From contig CADCDY010000016.1 in the NCBI GenBank assembly GCA_902800245.1, forward strand, positions 1 through 57,833: 57,833 bases of DNA. Reading direction: 5' to 3'. Within the stretch, counting starts at the first letter, position 1, and each line of letters starts with the position of its first letter. The position numbers were made by a program, and so were the translations under genes. The notes under the pieces were generated by a model, which was not told the origin of the DNA, made no database searches, and worked only from the letters and a program-made list of their open reading frames with translations. Positions 44,326 through 51,979 of this stretch are shown in pieces. Origin of the DNA: an uncultured Prevotellaceae bacterium. Its GTDB lineage: Bacteria; Bacteroidota; Bacteroidia; Bacteroidales; Bacteroidaceae.

Positions 44326-45822
44326 ATGAACAATGTACCTGTAATTAAGATCGGTATCGTGGCTGTTAGCCGCGACTGTTTCCCCGAGTCATTGGCCGTT
44401 AACCGCCGCAAGGCCGTTATCGCCGAGTATGAGAAGAAGTTTGGTAAAAAAGGCATCTACGAGTGTCCTATCGCCATCGTTGAAAGCGAGATTCACGCTC
44501 AGCAAGCTCTTGAGGATGTGAAGAAGGCTGGCTGTAACGCGCTTTGCGTTTACCTGGGCAACTTCGGTCCTGAGATTTCTGAGACCATGATTGCTGACTG
44601 GTTCCAGGGGCCAACGATGTTCTGCGCTGCTGCTGAGGAGACTCAGAAGGACCTGATTGATGGTCGTGGCGACGCTTACTGCGGTATGCTGAACGCTAGT
44701 CAGGCTCTTTCTCTGCGCAAGACTCGCGCTTACATCCCTGAGGAGCCCGTTGGCGACGCTGCTCAGTGCGCTGAAATGATTCACGAGTTCCTGCCCATCG
44801 CTCGCGCTATCGTGGGTCTGCAGAACCTGAAGATTATCAGCTTCGGTCCTCGTCCTAACAACTTCCTGGCTTGTAACGCTCCTATCCGTGCCCTCTATGA
44901 TCTCGACGTTGAGATTGAGGAGAACTCAGAGCTCGACCTGCTCGAGGCCTTCCAGAAGCACGCTAACGACCCACGCATCGACGCCGTTGTAAAGGATATG
45001 GCTGCTGAGCTCGGTCACGGTAATAAGATTCCTCAGGTGCTGCCTAAACTCGCTCAGTATGAGCTGACACTGACCGACTGGATTGAGGCTCACAAGGGCT
45101 CTCGTCAGTTCGTGGCTATGGCTAACAAGTGCTGGCCTGCTTTCCAGACCATGTTCGGTTTCGTGCCCTGCTACGTCAACAGCCGTCTGACAGCTCGCGG
45201 TATCCCCGTAGCTTGCGAGGTTGATATCTATGGCGCTCTGTCAGAGTACATCGGCACCTGCATCTCTCAGGATGCTGTTACCCTGCTCGACATCAACAAC
45301 ACTGTTCCTCAGGATATGTTCGAGGAGAGCATCAAGGGCAAGAAGTTCGCTTGCGACAGCTACACCGAGAAGGAAATCTTCATGGGCTTCCACTGCGGTA
45401 ACACTGCTTCCAGCAAGGTTTGCAACTGCCAGATGTGCTTCCAGCGTATTATGGCTCGCGCCCTGCCTGTTGAGGTTACCAACGGAACTCTCGAGGGTGA
45501 TATCCAGCCCGGTCTGGCTACTGTTTATCGTCTGCAGTCTACTGCCGACACCAAGCTCCGCGCTTACATCGCTCAGGGCGAGGTTATTCCTGTAGCTACC
45601 CGCTCATTCGGTTCTATCGGTATCTTCGGTATCAAGAACATGAGCCGCTTCTACCGTCACGTCCTCATCGAGAAGCACTACCCGCACCACTGCGCCGTTA
45701 TGTTCGGCCACCAGGGCAAGTACCTGTGGGAGGTTCTGAAGTACATGGGCATCCCCGTTGACGAGATCGACTACAACTTCCCGAAGGGCGATTTCTATCC
45801 CACCGAGAATCCGTTCGCATAA
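44326..45822 (+). CDS. L-fucose/L-arabinose isomerase-like protein
   Basis: 498 residues. IKIGIVAVSRDCFP at the start, EVDIYGALSEYIG and GFHCGNT in the C-terminal half match the FucI/AraA-like fold; these proteins convert aldoses to ketoses using a metal. The exact sugar is not clear. Codon use (GCT, CGC, CTG only, few rare codons) is as biased as groEL, suggesting very high expression. Promoter TAACTTTG at 44277-44284. Confidence 0.88.
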   Translation: MNNVPVIKIGIVAVSRDCFPESLAVNRRKAVIAEYEKKFGKKGIYECPIAIVESEIHAQQALEDVKKAGCNALCVYLGNFGPEISETMIADWFQGPTMFCAAAEETQKDLIDGRGDAYCGMLNASQALSLRKTRAYIPEEPVGDAAQCAEMIHEFLPIARAIVGLQNLKIISFGPRPNNFLACNAPIRALYDLDVEIEENSELDLLEAFQKHANDPRIDAVVKDMAAELGHGNKIPQVLPKLAQYELTLTDWIEAHKGSRQFVAMANKCWPAFQTMFGFVPCYVNSRLTARGIPVACEVDIYGALSEYIGTCISQDAVTLLDINNTVPQDMFEESIKGKKFACDSYTEKEIFMGFHCGNTASSKVCNCQMCFQRIMARALPVEVTNGTLEGDIQPGLATVYRLQSTADTKLRAYIAQGEVIPVATRSFGSIGIFGIKNMSRFYRHVLIEKHYPHHCAVMFGHQGKYLWEVLKYMGIPVDEIDYNFPKGDFYPTENPFA

Positions 45823-45848
45823 ACGTGTGCGACCATACTTAAAAACAC

Positions 45849-45877
45849 GAGCCGTAACCCACATTAGGTTACGGCTC
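45849..45877. terminator. Terminator-like hairpin between isomerase and pgi
   Basis: GAGCCGTAACC and GGTTACGGCTC form a perfect 11-bp stem with a 7-base loop. T tail is weak on the plus strand and better on the minus strand (TGTTTTT), so its direction is uncertain. Confidence 0.6.
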
Positions 45878-45901
45878 TTGATAAACTATAAATAAGGTAA
45901 T

Positions 45902-47257
45902 ATGAATAACATCAAACTTGACATCACAAAGGCTGCTTGCTTCTTGGAGGCTGGCGCAGTGAAGGCTTTTGAGCCGAAGGTAAAGGACGCACAGAAAGCC
46001 CTGGAAGAGGGTACTTGTCCTGGTAACGACTTTTTGGGTTGGTTGCACCTGCCCACAGAGATTACACCCGCATTCCTCGATGAGATTATGGCTACTGCAA
46101 AAGTGCTGCGTGAAAACTGCGAAGCAGTGGTAGTAGCAGGTATCGGCGGCTCTTATCTGGGTGCACGTGCCGTCATCGAGGCACTGAGCAATAGCTTCGG
46201 CTGGTTGATCCAAGACAAGAAGAATCCCACCATCCTCTTTGCTGGCAACAACATCGGTGAAGACTATCTCTTCGAACTCACTGAATATCTGAAGAGTAAG
46301 AAATTCGGCGTCATCAACATCTCAAAGTCTGGTACCACTACCGAGACAGCTCTGACCTTCCGTCTGCTGAAGAAGCAGTGCGAGGCCCAGCGCGGCAAGG
46401 AAGAGGCAAAGAAGGTCATCGTAGCTGTAACGGATGCCAAGCGCGGTGCTGCCCGCACCTGTGCCGACAAGGAGGGCTACAAGAGCTTCATCATTCCCGA
46501 CAACGTAGGTGGTCGCTTCTCAGTGTTGACACCGGTAGGTTTGCTGCCCATTGCCTGCGCTGGTTTCGACATCAAGGCGCTGGTAGGTGGTGCCCAGGAT
46601 ATGGAGAAGGCTTGTGCCCCCAGCGTTCCCTTCGACGAGAACCCTGCAGCCCAATATGCTGCTGTACGCAACGCCCTCTATCAGAACGGCAAGAAGATTG
46701 AGATCATGGTGAACTACCAGCCTAAGCTGCACTTCGTCAGCGAATGGTGGAAACAGCTCTACGGCGAGTCTGAGGGTAAGGACAAGAAGGGTATCTTCCC
46801 CGCCAGCGTCGACTTCACTACCGACCTGCACTCGATGGGTCAGTGGATTCAGGACGGTGAGCGAACCATCTTCGAGACAGTCATTTCTATTGAGGAGCCC
46901 GAGAAGAAGCTGTTGTTCCCTGAGGACGAAGAGAACCTGGACGGTCTGAACTTCCTCGCTGGCAAGCGCGTGGACGAAGTAAACAAGATGGCTGAACTCG
47001 GCACTCGTCTGGCTCACGTGGACGGCGGCGTGCCCAACATCCGCATCTCAGTTCCCAAACTGAACGAGTACTACATCGGACAGCTCATCTACTTCTTCGA
47101 GATTGGCTGTGGCATCAGCGGTAACGTACTCGGTGTGAACCCATTCAACCAGCCTGGTGTGGAGGCTTACAAGAAGAACATGTTTGCCCTGCTCGACAAG
47201 CCCGGTTACGAAGCTGACAGCAAGGCTATCAAGGAGCGTCTGGCTAAAGAGCAATAA
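45902..47257 (+). CDS. pgi: Glucose-6-phosphate isomerase
   Basis: 451 residues, the short bacterial form. [17 protein letters not shown] and [18 protein letters not shown] bind the phosphate; the catalytic Glu and His lie in the [11 protein letters not shown] and later regions, and [18 protein letters not shown] holds the C-terminal Lys/His part. Interconverts glucose-6-phosphate and fructose-6-phosphate. Followed after 36 bases by a HAD phosphatase, probably one transcript. Confidence 0.95.
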   Translation: MNNIKLDITKAACFLEAGAVKAFEPKVKDAQKALEEGTCPGNDFLGWLHLPTEITPAFLDEIMATAKVLRENCEAVVVAGIGGSYLGARAVIEALSNSFGWLIQDKKNPTILFAGNNIGEDYLFELTEYLKSKKFGVINISKSGTTTETALTFRLLKKQCEAQRGKEEAKKVIVAVTDAKRGAARTCADKEGYKSFIIPDNVGGRFSVLTPVGLLPIACAGFDIKALVGGAQDMEKACAPSVPFDENPAAQYAAVRNALYQNGKKIEIMVNYQPKLHFVSEWWKQLYGESEGKDKKGIFPASVDFTTDLHSMGQWIQDGERTIFETVISIEEPEKKLLFPEDEENLDGLNFLAGKRVDEVNKMAELGTRLAHVDGGVPNIRISVPKLNEYYIGQLIYFFEIGCGISGNVLGVNPFNQPGVEAYKKNMFALLDKPGYEADSKAIKERLAKEQ

Positions 47258-47258
47258 T

Positions 47259-47294
47259 CTAGGATTTCTAGAATATCTAGAACATCTAGTAGAA
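47259..47294. repeat. 9-bp tandem repeat with CTAG every nine bases (x4)
   Basis: CTAGGATTT, CTAGAATAT, CTAGAACAT, CTAGTAGAA fill the pgi-HAD gap exactly; CTAG starts at 47259, 47268, 47277 and 47286. CTAG is usually a rare tetramer in bacteria. Confidence 0.85.
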
Positions 47295-48028
47295 TGGAAA
47301 AAGCAATTCAGCAATATTTAGAAAGGCACGGTTTTGAGCGGTTTTGTCCCAAAGCCGTGCTTTTCGATATGGACGGTGTCATCTACGACTCGATGCCCAA
47401 CCACTCGACGTCGTGGCACGACTCAATGGCGGCGTTCGGACTGGACATGCCATACGAAGGAGCCTACGAATATGAAGGCATGCGCGGCGTAGAAACTATC
47501 AAGACGCTGGCACGGGCACAGTGGAACCGCGAACTGACAGACGACGAGGCCAGCACGATGTATGCTCACAAAGCCGAGGTGTTTGCCAATCAATGCAAGC
47601 TGACACCCGCACAAATCATGCCCGGAATCAAGACGCTGATGGAGCAAATCAAGGCCGACGGACTGAAAATTTGCGTGGTGACAGGCAGTGCACAGCACGC
47701 CCTGTTGGACAAGTTATTGATAGATTTCGACGGACTATTGCGCGAGGAATTGATTGTGACGGCCTTCGACGTCAAACACGGCAAGCCCAATCCAGAGCCC
47801 TATCTAATAGGCATGGGGAAATGTGGCACAGAGCCCTATGAGACCATCGTTGTGGAAAACGCGCCACTGGGTGTACAAGCCGCAGCAGCCGCCCGTTGCT
47901 TCACGATAGCCGTGAACACAGGCCCCTTGCCCGACAAACGGCTGGCAGAGAAAGGGGCAGACATCATCTTCCCCACAATGACAGCGCTGAGCGATACGTG
48001 GAAGACGTTACACGAGGAATGGCTTTAG
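47294..48028 (+). CDS. HAD-superfamily phosphatase (beta-phosphoglucomutase-like)
   Basis: 244 residues. Catalytic motif 1 AVLFDMDGVIYDSMP (near 22-36), motif 2 VVTGSA, motif 3 KHGKPNPEPYLIGM and motif 4 VVENAPLGVQAA are present. The small cap follows motif 1. Likely removes phosphate from a small sugar phosphate, which fits its place behind pgi. Its stop overlaps that of the convergent DUF4738 gene by four bases. Confidence 0.9.
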   Translation: MEKAIQQYLERHGFERFCPKAVLFDMDGVIYDSMPNHSTSWHDSMAAFGLDMPYEGAYEYEGMRGVETIKTLARAQWNRELTDDEASTMYAHKAEVFANQCKLTPAQIMPGIKTLMEQIKADGLKICVVTGSAQHALLDKLLIDFDGLLREELIVTAFDVKHGKPNPEPYLIGMGKCGTEPYETIVVENAPLGVQAAAAARCFTIAVNTGPLPDKRLAEKGADIIFPTMTALSDTWKTLHEEWL

Positions 48029-48606
48029 ACGCCATCGTCATCAGCATCGGCAGCTGGCTTCTGACTATCAATATCAGAATTAGTATCGAGCTGGTCGTCA
48101 ATCTTGATGTCGAGTTCTCCCATGCGCGACAGACGTATCTTCAAAGGGATGTACTCGTCGGTCTGAGGACGGCCCACACTGGCACCAAACTCCAGCCAGT
48201 CGCCATCGGCCTTGTCAAAGACAAAACCCTCAAGAATGCCTGTCTTACGGAAATCGTCTCCAATAAGACGGGCAAAATCGTTCTTAACAAAACGGCGTGA
48301 GAAGAATACTGAGCCATCTTGCCGTGCAACCGTCAGCTGGAACACATTATCAATATACTTCTGGCCCATATCGTCCTTGACCATCGACAACGAGTCGGCA
48401 GGCTGACGATGGATAGTGAGCTGATAGGTCTTACCAATCCAACTGACTTCGCGCGAATCAGTGTTGGCAGGCATGCGTACAGGACCTTTGGAAGCACTCT
48501 TCACCACGCGCTGGGTAATAATCGTCTCATTGTTTTTCTTATCCTTGCAGGCCACCAATATCAGGGCGGCAACAGCAACGGAAAGGGCTATGACTATTCG
48601 TTTCAT
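48025..48606 (-). CDS. DUF4738-family lipoprotein
   Basis: 193 residues with lipobox LVAC (Cys20). The body (EVSWIGKTYQLTIHRQPADSL, RRFVKNDFARLIGDDFRKTGILEGF, EYIPLKIRLSRMGELDIKID) fits DUF4738 proteins of Prevotella; function unknown. The C terminus is acidic. -7 box TATCTTTG at 48641-48634. Confidence 0.8.
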   Translation of the reverse strand: MKRIVIALSVAVAALILVACKDKKNNETIITQRVVKSASKGPVRMPANTDSREVSWIGKTYQLTIHRQPADSLSMVKDDMGQKYIDNVFQLTVARQDGSVFFSRRFVKNDFARLIGDDFRKTGILEGFVFDKADGDWLEFGASVGRPQTDEYIPLKIRLSRMGELDIKIDDQLDTNSDIDSQKPAADADDDGV

Positions 48607-48643
48607 CTTGCATTAATAATTAGTTTCCGGCTGCAAAGATAGT

Positions 48644-48684
48644 AAAAAAAAAGAATATCCCGCCATCACAGCGGGATATTTTTT
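48644..48684. terminator. Bidirectional terminator of small RNA 3
   Basis: AATATCCCGC (48654-48663) and GCGGGATATT (48671-48680), a perfect 10-bp stem. T tracts follow on both strands, longest on the minus strand (opposite 48644-48652). Confidence 0.85.
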
Positions 48685-48818
48685 GTTATCCAATCTTTTA
48701 TCCTTCCATTATCGGTTAGAATAATACCTATACTTTCGTCTAGACACTCTTGTCTGATTTTCAATTAACCAAATTTCTTAGAAAGGAGGAAAATGTTACT
48801 AACTGAATTTTTAATTCG
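48645..48818 (-). ncRNA. Candidate small RNA with anti-Shine-Dalgarno-like CCUCCUUUCU
   Basis: A consensus promoter (48823-48854) and the terminator at 48654-48680 enclose about 170 bases on the minus strand between the divergent DUF4738 and DUF4230 genes. About 30 bases in, positions 48789-48780 read CCTCCTTTCT, the sequence of the 3' end of bacterial 16S rRNA. A 32-codon frame from TTG 48764 to the stop at 48666 (ending RIKDWITKNIPL) exists but overlaps the terminator stem and lacks a normal start, so RNA is the likelier product. Confidence 0.5.
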
Positions 48819-48822
48819 GGTG

Positions 48823-48854
48823 CAAAGTTATAAAAAAAACGGGGCTTAAGCAAA
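48823..48854 (-). promoter_or_regulatory. Promoter of small RNA 3
   Basis: Minus strand TTTG (48854-48851), 20-base spacer, TAACTTTG (48830-48823). Confidence 0.75.
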
Positions 48855-48919
48855 AAAAATCGGTAGAATTTTATCGTTTTGAGTTTTTTTAATTATCTTT
48901 GCCAAATAATTGCAGATAA

Positions 48920-49582
48920 ATGAAGAGAATTATCATACTAATCATGACATTGACGACCCTGTTGATGACAGGATGCAAGTCGGAAAACGGAGATTCGGCA
49001 CAGGACATTGTGACCGATACTGTGCCGTCGCTGGTCATACAAATCCAAAAATGTGCACGGCTGTACACGACGGAATATCACATACACAAAATCGTGACTC
49101 ACAACGACGTGCTGAAACTGAAGGGCAACATACTCCGAAAGGATATTGACATCAAACTGCCGCTGGGCGAGCGCAAGATAGCCTTTCCCATGGATGCCAC
49201 GTTGAAGGCATACATCGATTTCTCCGACTTCTCGGAAAGCAACGTCGAACGCAACGGTGATAAGATTACTATCCTGTTGCCCGACCCTAAAGTGGTGATG
49301 ACAAGTTCGAAAATCAACCGCGACGAGGTGAAGGAATACGTGGGGCTGACGCGCTCGTATTTTACCGACAAGGAACTGTCGTCGTACGAGCAACAAGGAC
49401 GCCAAGCCATTCTGAACAGTGTGTCGCAGCTGGGCATCAAGCAGACAGCACAGGAGAATGCCGCGCGCGTACTGGTGCCGATGCTGACGGAAATGGGCTA
49501 CAAAGAGGAGAACGTAACCATTGCCTTCCGCAAGAGTCTGGACATTATGAAACTCATCAACTCTAACTTGGAACAAAAATGA
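48920..49582 (+). CDS. DUF4230-family lipoprotein
   Basis: 220 residues, lipobox LMTGC (Cys19). DUF4230 features: LVIQIQKCARLYTTEYHIHKIVT, then a beta-rich part KIAFPMDATLKAYIDFSDFSESNVERNGDKITILLPDP. Function unknown; envelope protein. Its last codons overlap the start of a second DUF4230 gene by four bases (ATGA). Confidence 0.85.
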   Translation: MKRIIILIMTLTTLLMTGCKSENGDSAQDIVTDTVPSLVIQIQKCARLYTTEYHIHKIVTHNDVLKLKGNILRKDIDIKLPLGERKIAFPMDATLKAYIDFSDFSESNVERNGDKITILLPDPKVVMTSSKINRDEVKEYVGLTRSYFTDKELSSYEQQGRQAILNSVSQLGIKQTAQENAARVLVPMLTEMGYKEENVTIAFRKSLDIMKLINSNLEQK

Positions 49583-50160
49583 AAATGAAATACAAACTGG
49601 CAGGTATTGCAGTGGCCTGCGTCGTCGCACTGGCCGTGCTCTGGTGGCTCGTCAGCGGCATCAGCCAATCGGAAGTCACATTGGACGTAAACCAGGAGAT
49701 AGACCTGACGCCTGAACAGATTACAAGCATCGAGGCCATTGGCGAATGGGAATTTCTGGCCATTGCCAACGAGGAATTGGTGGATACTACCCGCAAGGGA
49801 TTCTTCAAGGATGATCATCTCGTGCGTATCTACTACGGAACGATGCGTCTGGGCATCAATATGCACGACGTTGAGCAAGGGTGGCTGCGCGCGGATGCTG
49901 ATTCTATCGTGGTGACACTGCCTCAGCCCGGTCTACTGGACAAGAATTTCATTGACGAAGCAAGGACAAAGAGTTTCTTTGAGAGCGGAAAATGGTCGCA
50001 TCAAGATCGCGACAAACTTTACCAGAAGGCTTACCGCCAAATGCTGGCCCATTGTCTGACGCCAGAAAACCTGCGCAGTGCCCGCGAAAACGGTGAAGCG
50101 CTATTCATTAAGATGATGAAGAGCATGGGCTACGAGCGAGTCAACGTACGATGGCAGTAA
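49579..50160 (+). CDS. DUF4230-family membrane protein
   Basis: 193 residues with an N-terminal membrane helix (LAGIAVACVVALAVLWWLV, residues 6-24). The rest follows the same plan as the gene upstream (GEWEFLAIANEELVDTTRKG, YYGTMRLGINMHDVEQGWL, SIVVTLPQPGLLD). The two probably work together at the cell envelope. Its end runs into the convergent trmO by 20 bases. Confidence 0.85.
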   Translation: MKMKYKLAGIAVACVVALAVLWWLVSGISQSEVTLDVNQEIDLTPEQITSIEAIGEWEFLAIANEELVDTTRKGFFKDDHLVRIYYGTMRLGINMHDVEQGWLRADADSIVVTLPQPGLLDKNFIDEARTKSFFESGKWSHQDRDKLYQKAYRQMLAHCLTPENLRSARENGEALFIKMMKSMGYERVNVRWQ

Positions 50161-50806
50161 CGTAGAGCACGTTGCCCTCTACGCGGAAGCGGACATCACA
50201 ACCCATGAACGACATGCCATATTCACGTTCCTCATCACGATGATAATGCGGACGTGGGTCGAGCGACAAGAGTTCGCGTAACACTCGCAGGTCGTCGGCA
50301 GCGAACAACGCCTCATCGTCAGCACGCATCTCCACCTGCAAGCGCTGCCATTCATGATTGTCGGTAAATCCGCCACGGGCATCAGGATGACTGTCGGCAT
50401 AGGCCAGATAAGGCTTGACATCATAGATGGGCGTTCCGTCCATCAAATCGGCACCCATCACCTCGATAGCTGCCTCGTCAGCAAGAATCCGGCTGATGCG
50501 CACGGAGGACAAGCCCAGATTATTTGGACGGAACGGCGATCGCGACGCCCACACCCCTACTCTTTCGTTGCCTCCCAACAACGGCGGGCGCACCGTAGGA
50601 TGCTTTTCCGCATCAACATTTTCCGAGAACCCCCAGATGAGCCACAGATAGTCGAAAGCGTCCATTCCGCGCAGGGCTTCCGGACGGGCATATCGTTCCG
50701 TAAACTCGATGCGTCCGCGCAGTTCGCTGACGATGCCGCTCTGTCGCGGGACGCCGAATTTGGCAGTCAGCGGAGAGCGGAAATATGCGACAGGTTCGAT
50801 AATCAT
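50141..50806 (-). CDS. trmO: tRNA (N6-threonylcarbamoyladenosine37-N6)-methyltransferase TrmO
   Basis: 221 residues from the ATG at 50806, chosen because the -7 box TATCTTTG ends four bases before it and upstream in-frame codons overlap that box. TrmO (YaeB) fold: PVAYFRSPLTAKFGVPRQSG at the start, the SAM-binding LWGFSENV and RSPFRPNNLGLSSVRI, and LLDGTPIYDVKPYLAYAD-like MDGTPIYDVKPYL. It methylates t6A37 in tRNA-Thr. The C-terminal domain is somewhat reduced. Confidence 0.9.
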   Translation of the reverse strand: MIIEPVAYFRSPLTAKFGVPRQSGIVSELRGRIEFTERYARPEALRGMDAFDYLWLIWGFSENVDAEKHPTVRPPLLGGNERVGVWASRSPFRPNNLGLSSVRISRILADEAAIEVMGADLMDGTPIYDVKPYLAYADSHPDARGGFTDNHEWQRLQVEMRADDEALFAADDLRVLRELLSLDPRPHYHRDEEREYGMSFMGCDVRFRVEGNVLYVTAIVR

Positions 50807-50810
50807 GGTG

Positions 50811-50818
50811 CAAAGATA
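50811..50818 (-). promoter_or_regulatory. -7 box of trmO (leaderless start)
   Basis: Minus strand TATCTTTG, then CACC and the trmO ATG. No clear -33 box. Confidence 0.5.
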
Positions 50819-50861
50819 GAAAATATTTACCATTTTTCATCGTATAATCAAAAAAAATGTC

Positions 50862-50869
50862 TAAATTTG
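50862..50869 (+). promoter_or_regulatory. -7 box of the AI-2E-family gene (leaderless start)
   Basis: TAAATTTG, then CAGC and the ATG at 50874. No clear -33 box. Confidence 0.5.
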
Positions 50870-50873
50870 CAGC

Positions 50874-51893
50874 ATGGAACAAAGACTCAGCGCTGTATTG
50901 CTACCCTTCTTTCTGGCGTGGCTCATCGCTTATCTGCTGTTCCCGCTGGTAAAATTCTTCCAGTACAAATGCCACATGAAGTTCCGCATATTGGGCATTT
51001 TAAGTACTTTTCTCGTCGTGGGAGCAGTGTTGACAGGGCTGATGCTGCTAGTCATCCCGCCAGTAATTGACGAAGCCGTACGCGTAAAGGAACTGGCAGA
51101 AATGTTTATTACCAGCAACGAAAATCTCAGAAACATTCCTGACCTGATTGAGGATTTCATCCACGAGCACCTCACCGAAGAAGACATCAAGGCACTCATC
51201 ACGCAAGAAGGATTCATTGACACCGTCAAGCAAAGCCTGCCCAAGATATGGAACATTCTGGCGCAGTCGCTAAACATCCTCTCGAGCATGATTTCGCTGA
51301 CAATGGTTATCCTCTACACATTATTCATATTGCTCGACTACGAAGACATATCGAACGGATGGATATCGCTCTTGCCACGACGCTACCGCCCGATAGCACG
51401 CAGACTCGTCGCTGACGTAAGTCAGGGCATGAACCTCTATTTCCGCGGACAAGGCTTGGTAGCAACCTGCGTAGGCGTGTTGTTCAGCATCGGATTTCTC
51501 ATCATCGATTTCCCCATGGCTATCGGACTGGGGCTGTTTATCGGACTGCTCAACATGGTGCCCTATCTGCAACTCGTAGGCTTCATTCCAACTATCTTGC
51601 TGGCAGTAGTAAAAGCCGCTGACACAGGAGACAGCTTCTGGATGATCATGCTCTCGGCACTCATCGTGTTTGCCGTCGTACAGACTATCCAAGACACCAT
51701 CCTCACACCGAAAATCATGGGCCACGTCACGGGGCTCAACCCCGCCATCATCCTGCTGTCGCTCTCCATCTGGGGTTCGCTGCTGGGAATTCTTGGCATG
51801 GTCATTGCGCTGCCTATGACTACGCTGCTCCTCACCTACTACCAACGCTACATCATTAAGAACAAGACAATAGAAAAAAGTAATAAATCTTAA
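50874..51893 (+). CDS. AI-2E-family transporter (PerM-like), N terminus short
   Basis: 339 residues. Several membrane helices with the family core: LLPFFLAWLIAYLLFPLV, GLVATCVGVLFSIGF, and the ending GSLLGILGMVIALPMTTLLL. Members have been linked to export of autoinducer-2 or to sodium/proton antiport; the substrate here is not known. The first helix starts after only eight residues (MEQRLSAVLLPF), where homologues I recall have a further 20-30 residues, so part of the N terminus may be deleted in frame. Confidence 0.85.
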   Translation: MEQRLSAVLLPFFLAWLIAYLLFPLVKFFQYKCHMKFRILGILSTFLVVGAVLTGLMLLVIPPVIDEAVRVKELAEMFITSNENLRNIPDLIEDFIHEHLTEEDIKALITQEGFIDTVKQSLPKIWNILAQSLNILSSMISLTMVILYTLFILLDYEDISNGWISLLPRRYRPIARRLVADVSQGMNLYFRGQGLVATCVGVLFSIGFLIIDFPMAIGLGLFIGLLNMVPYLQLVGFIPTILLAVVKAADTGDSFWMIMLSALIVFAVVQTIQDTILTPKIMGHVTGLNPAIILLSLSIWGSLLGILGMVIALPMTTLLLTYYQRYIIKNKTIEKSNKS

Positions 51894-51898
51894 ATAAT

Positions 51899-51929
51899 TT
51901 TGCGTTTTGCGTACTAATTCGTACCTTTG
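51899..51929 (+). promoter_or_regulatory. Promoter of sppA
   Basis: TTTG (51899-51902), 19-base spacer, TACCTTTG (51922-51929). The next ATG (51957) opens only a four-codon frame. Confidence 0.65.
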
Positions 51930-51979
51930 CAAAATATAATCAATCTAAAAACAATTATGTCATCCTTGTAGGCATTATC

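Noticed and set aside
48780..48852. 18-codon plus-strand frame preceded by a perfect AAGGAGG
   Set aside because: No plus-strand promoter, very short, and the purine box is explained as the complement of the CCTCCTTTCT motif in the minus-strand RNA candidate.
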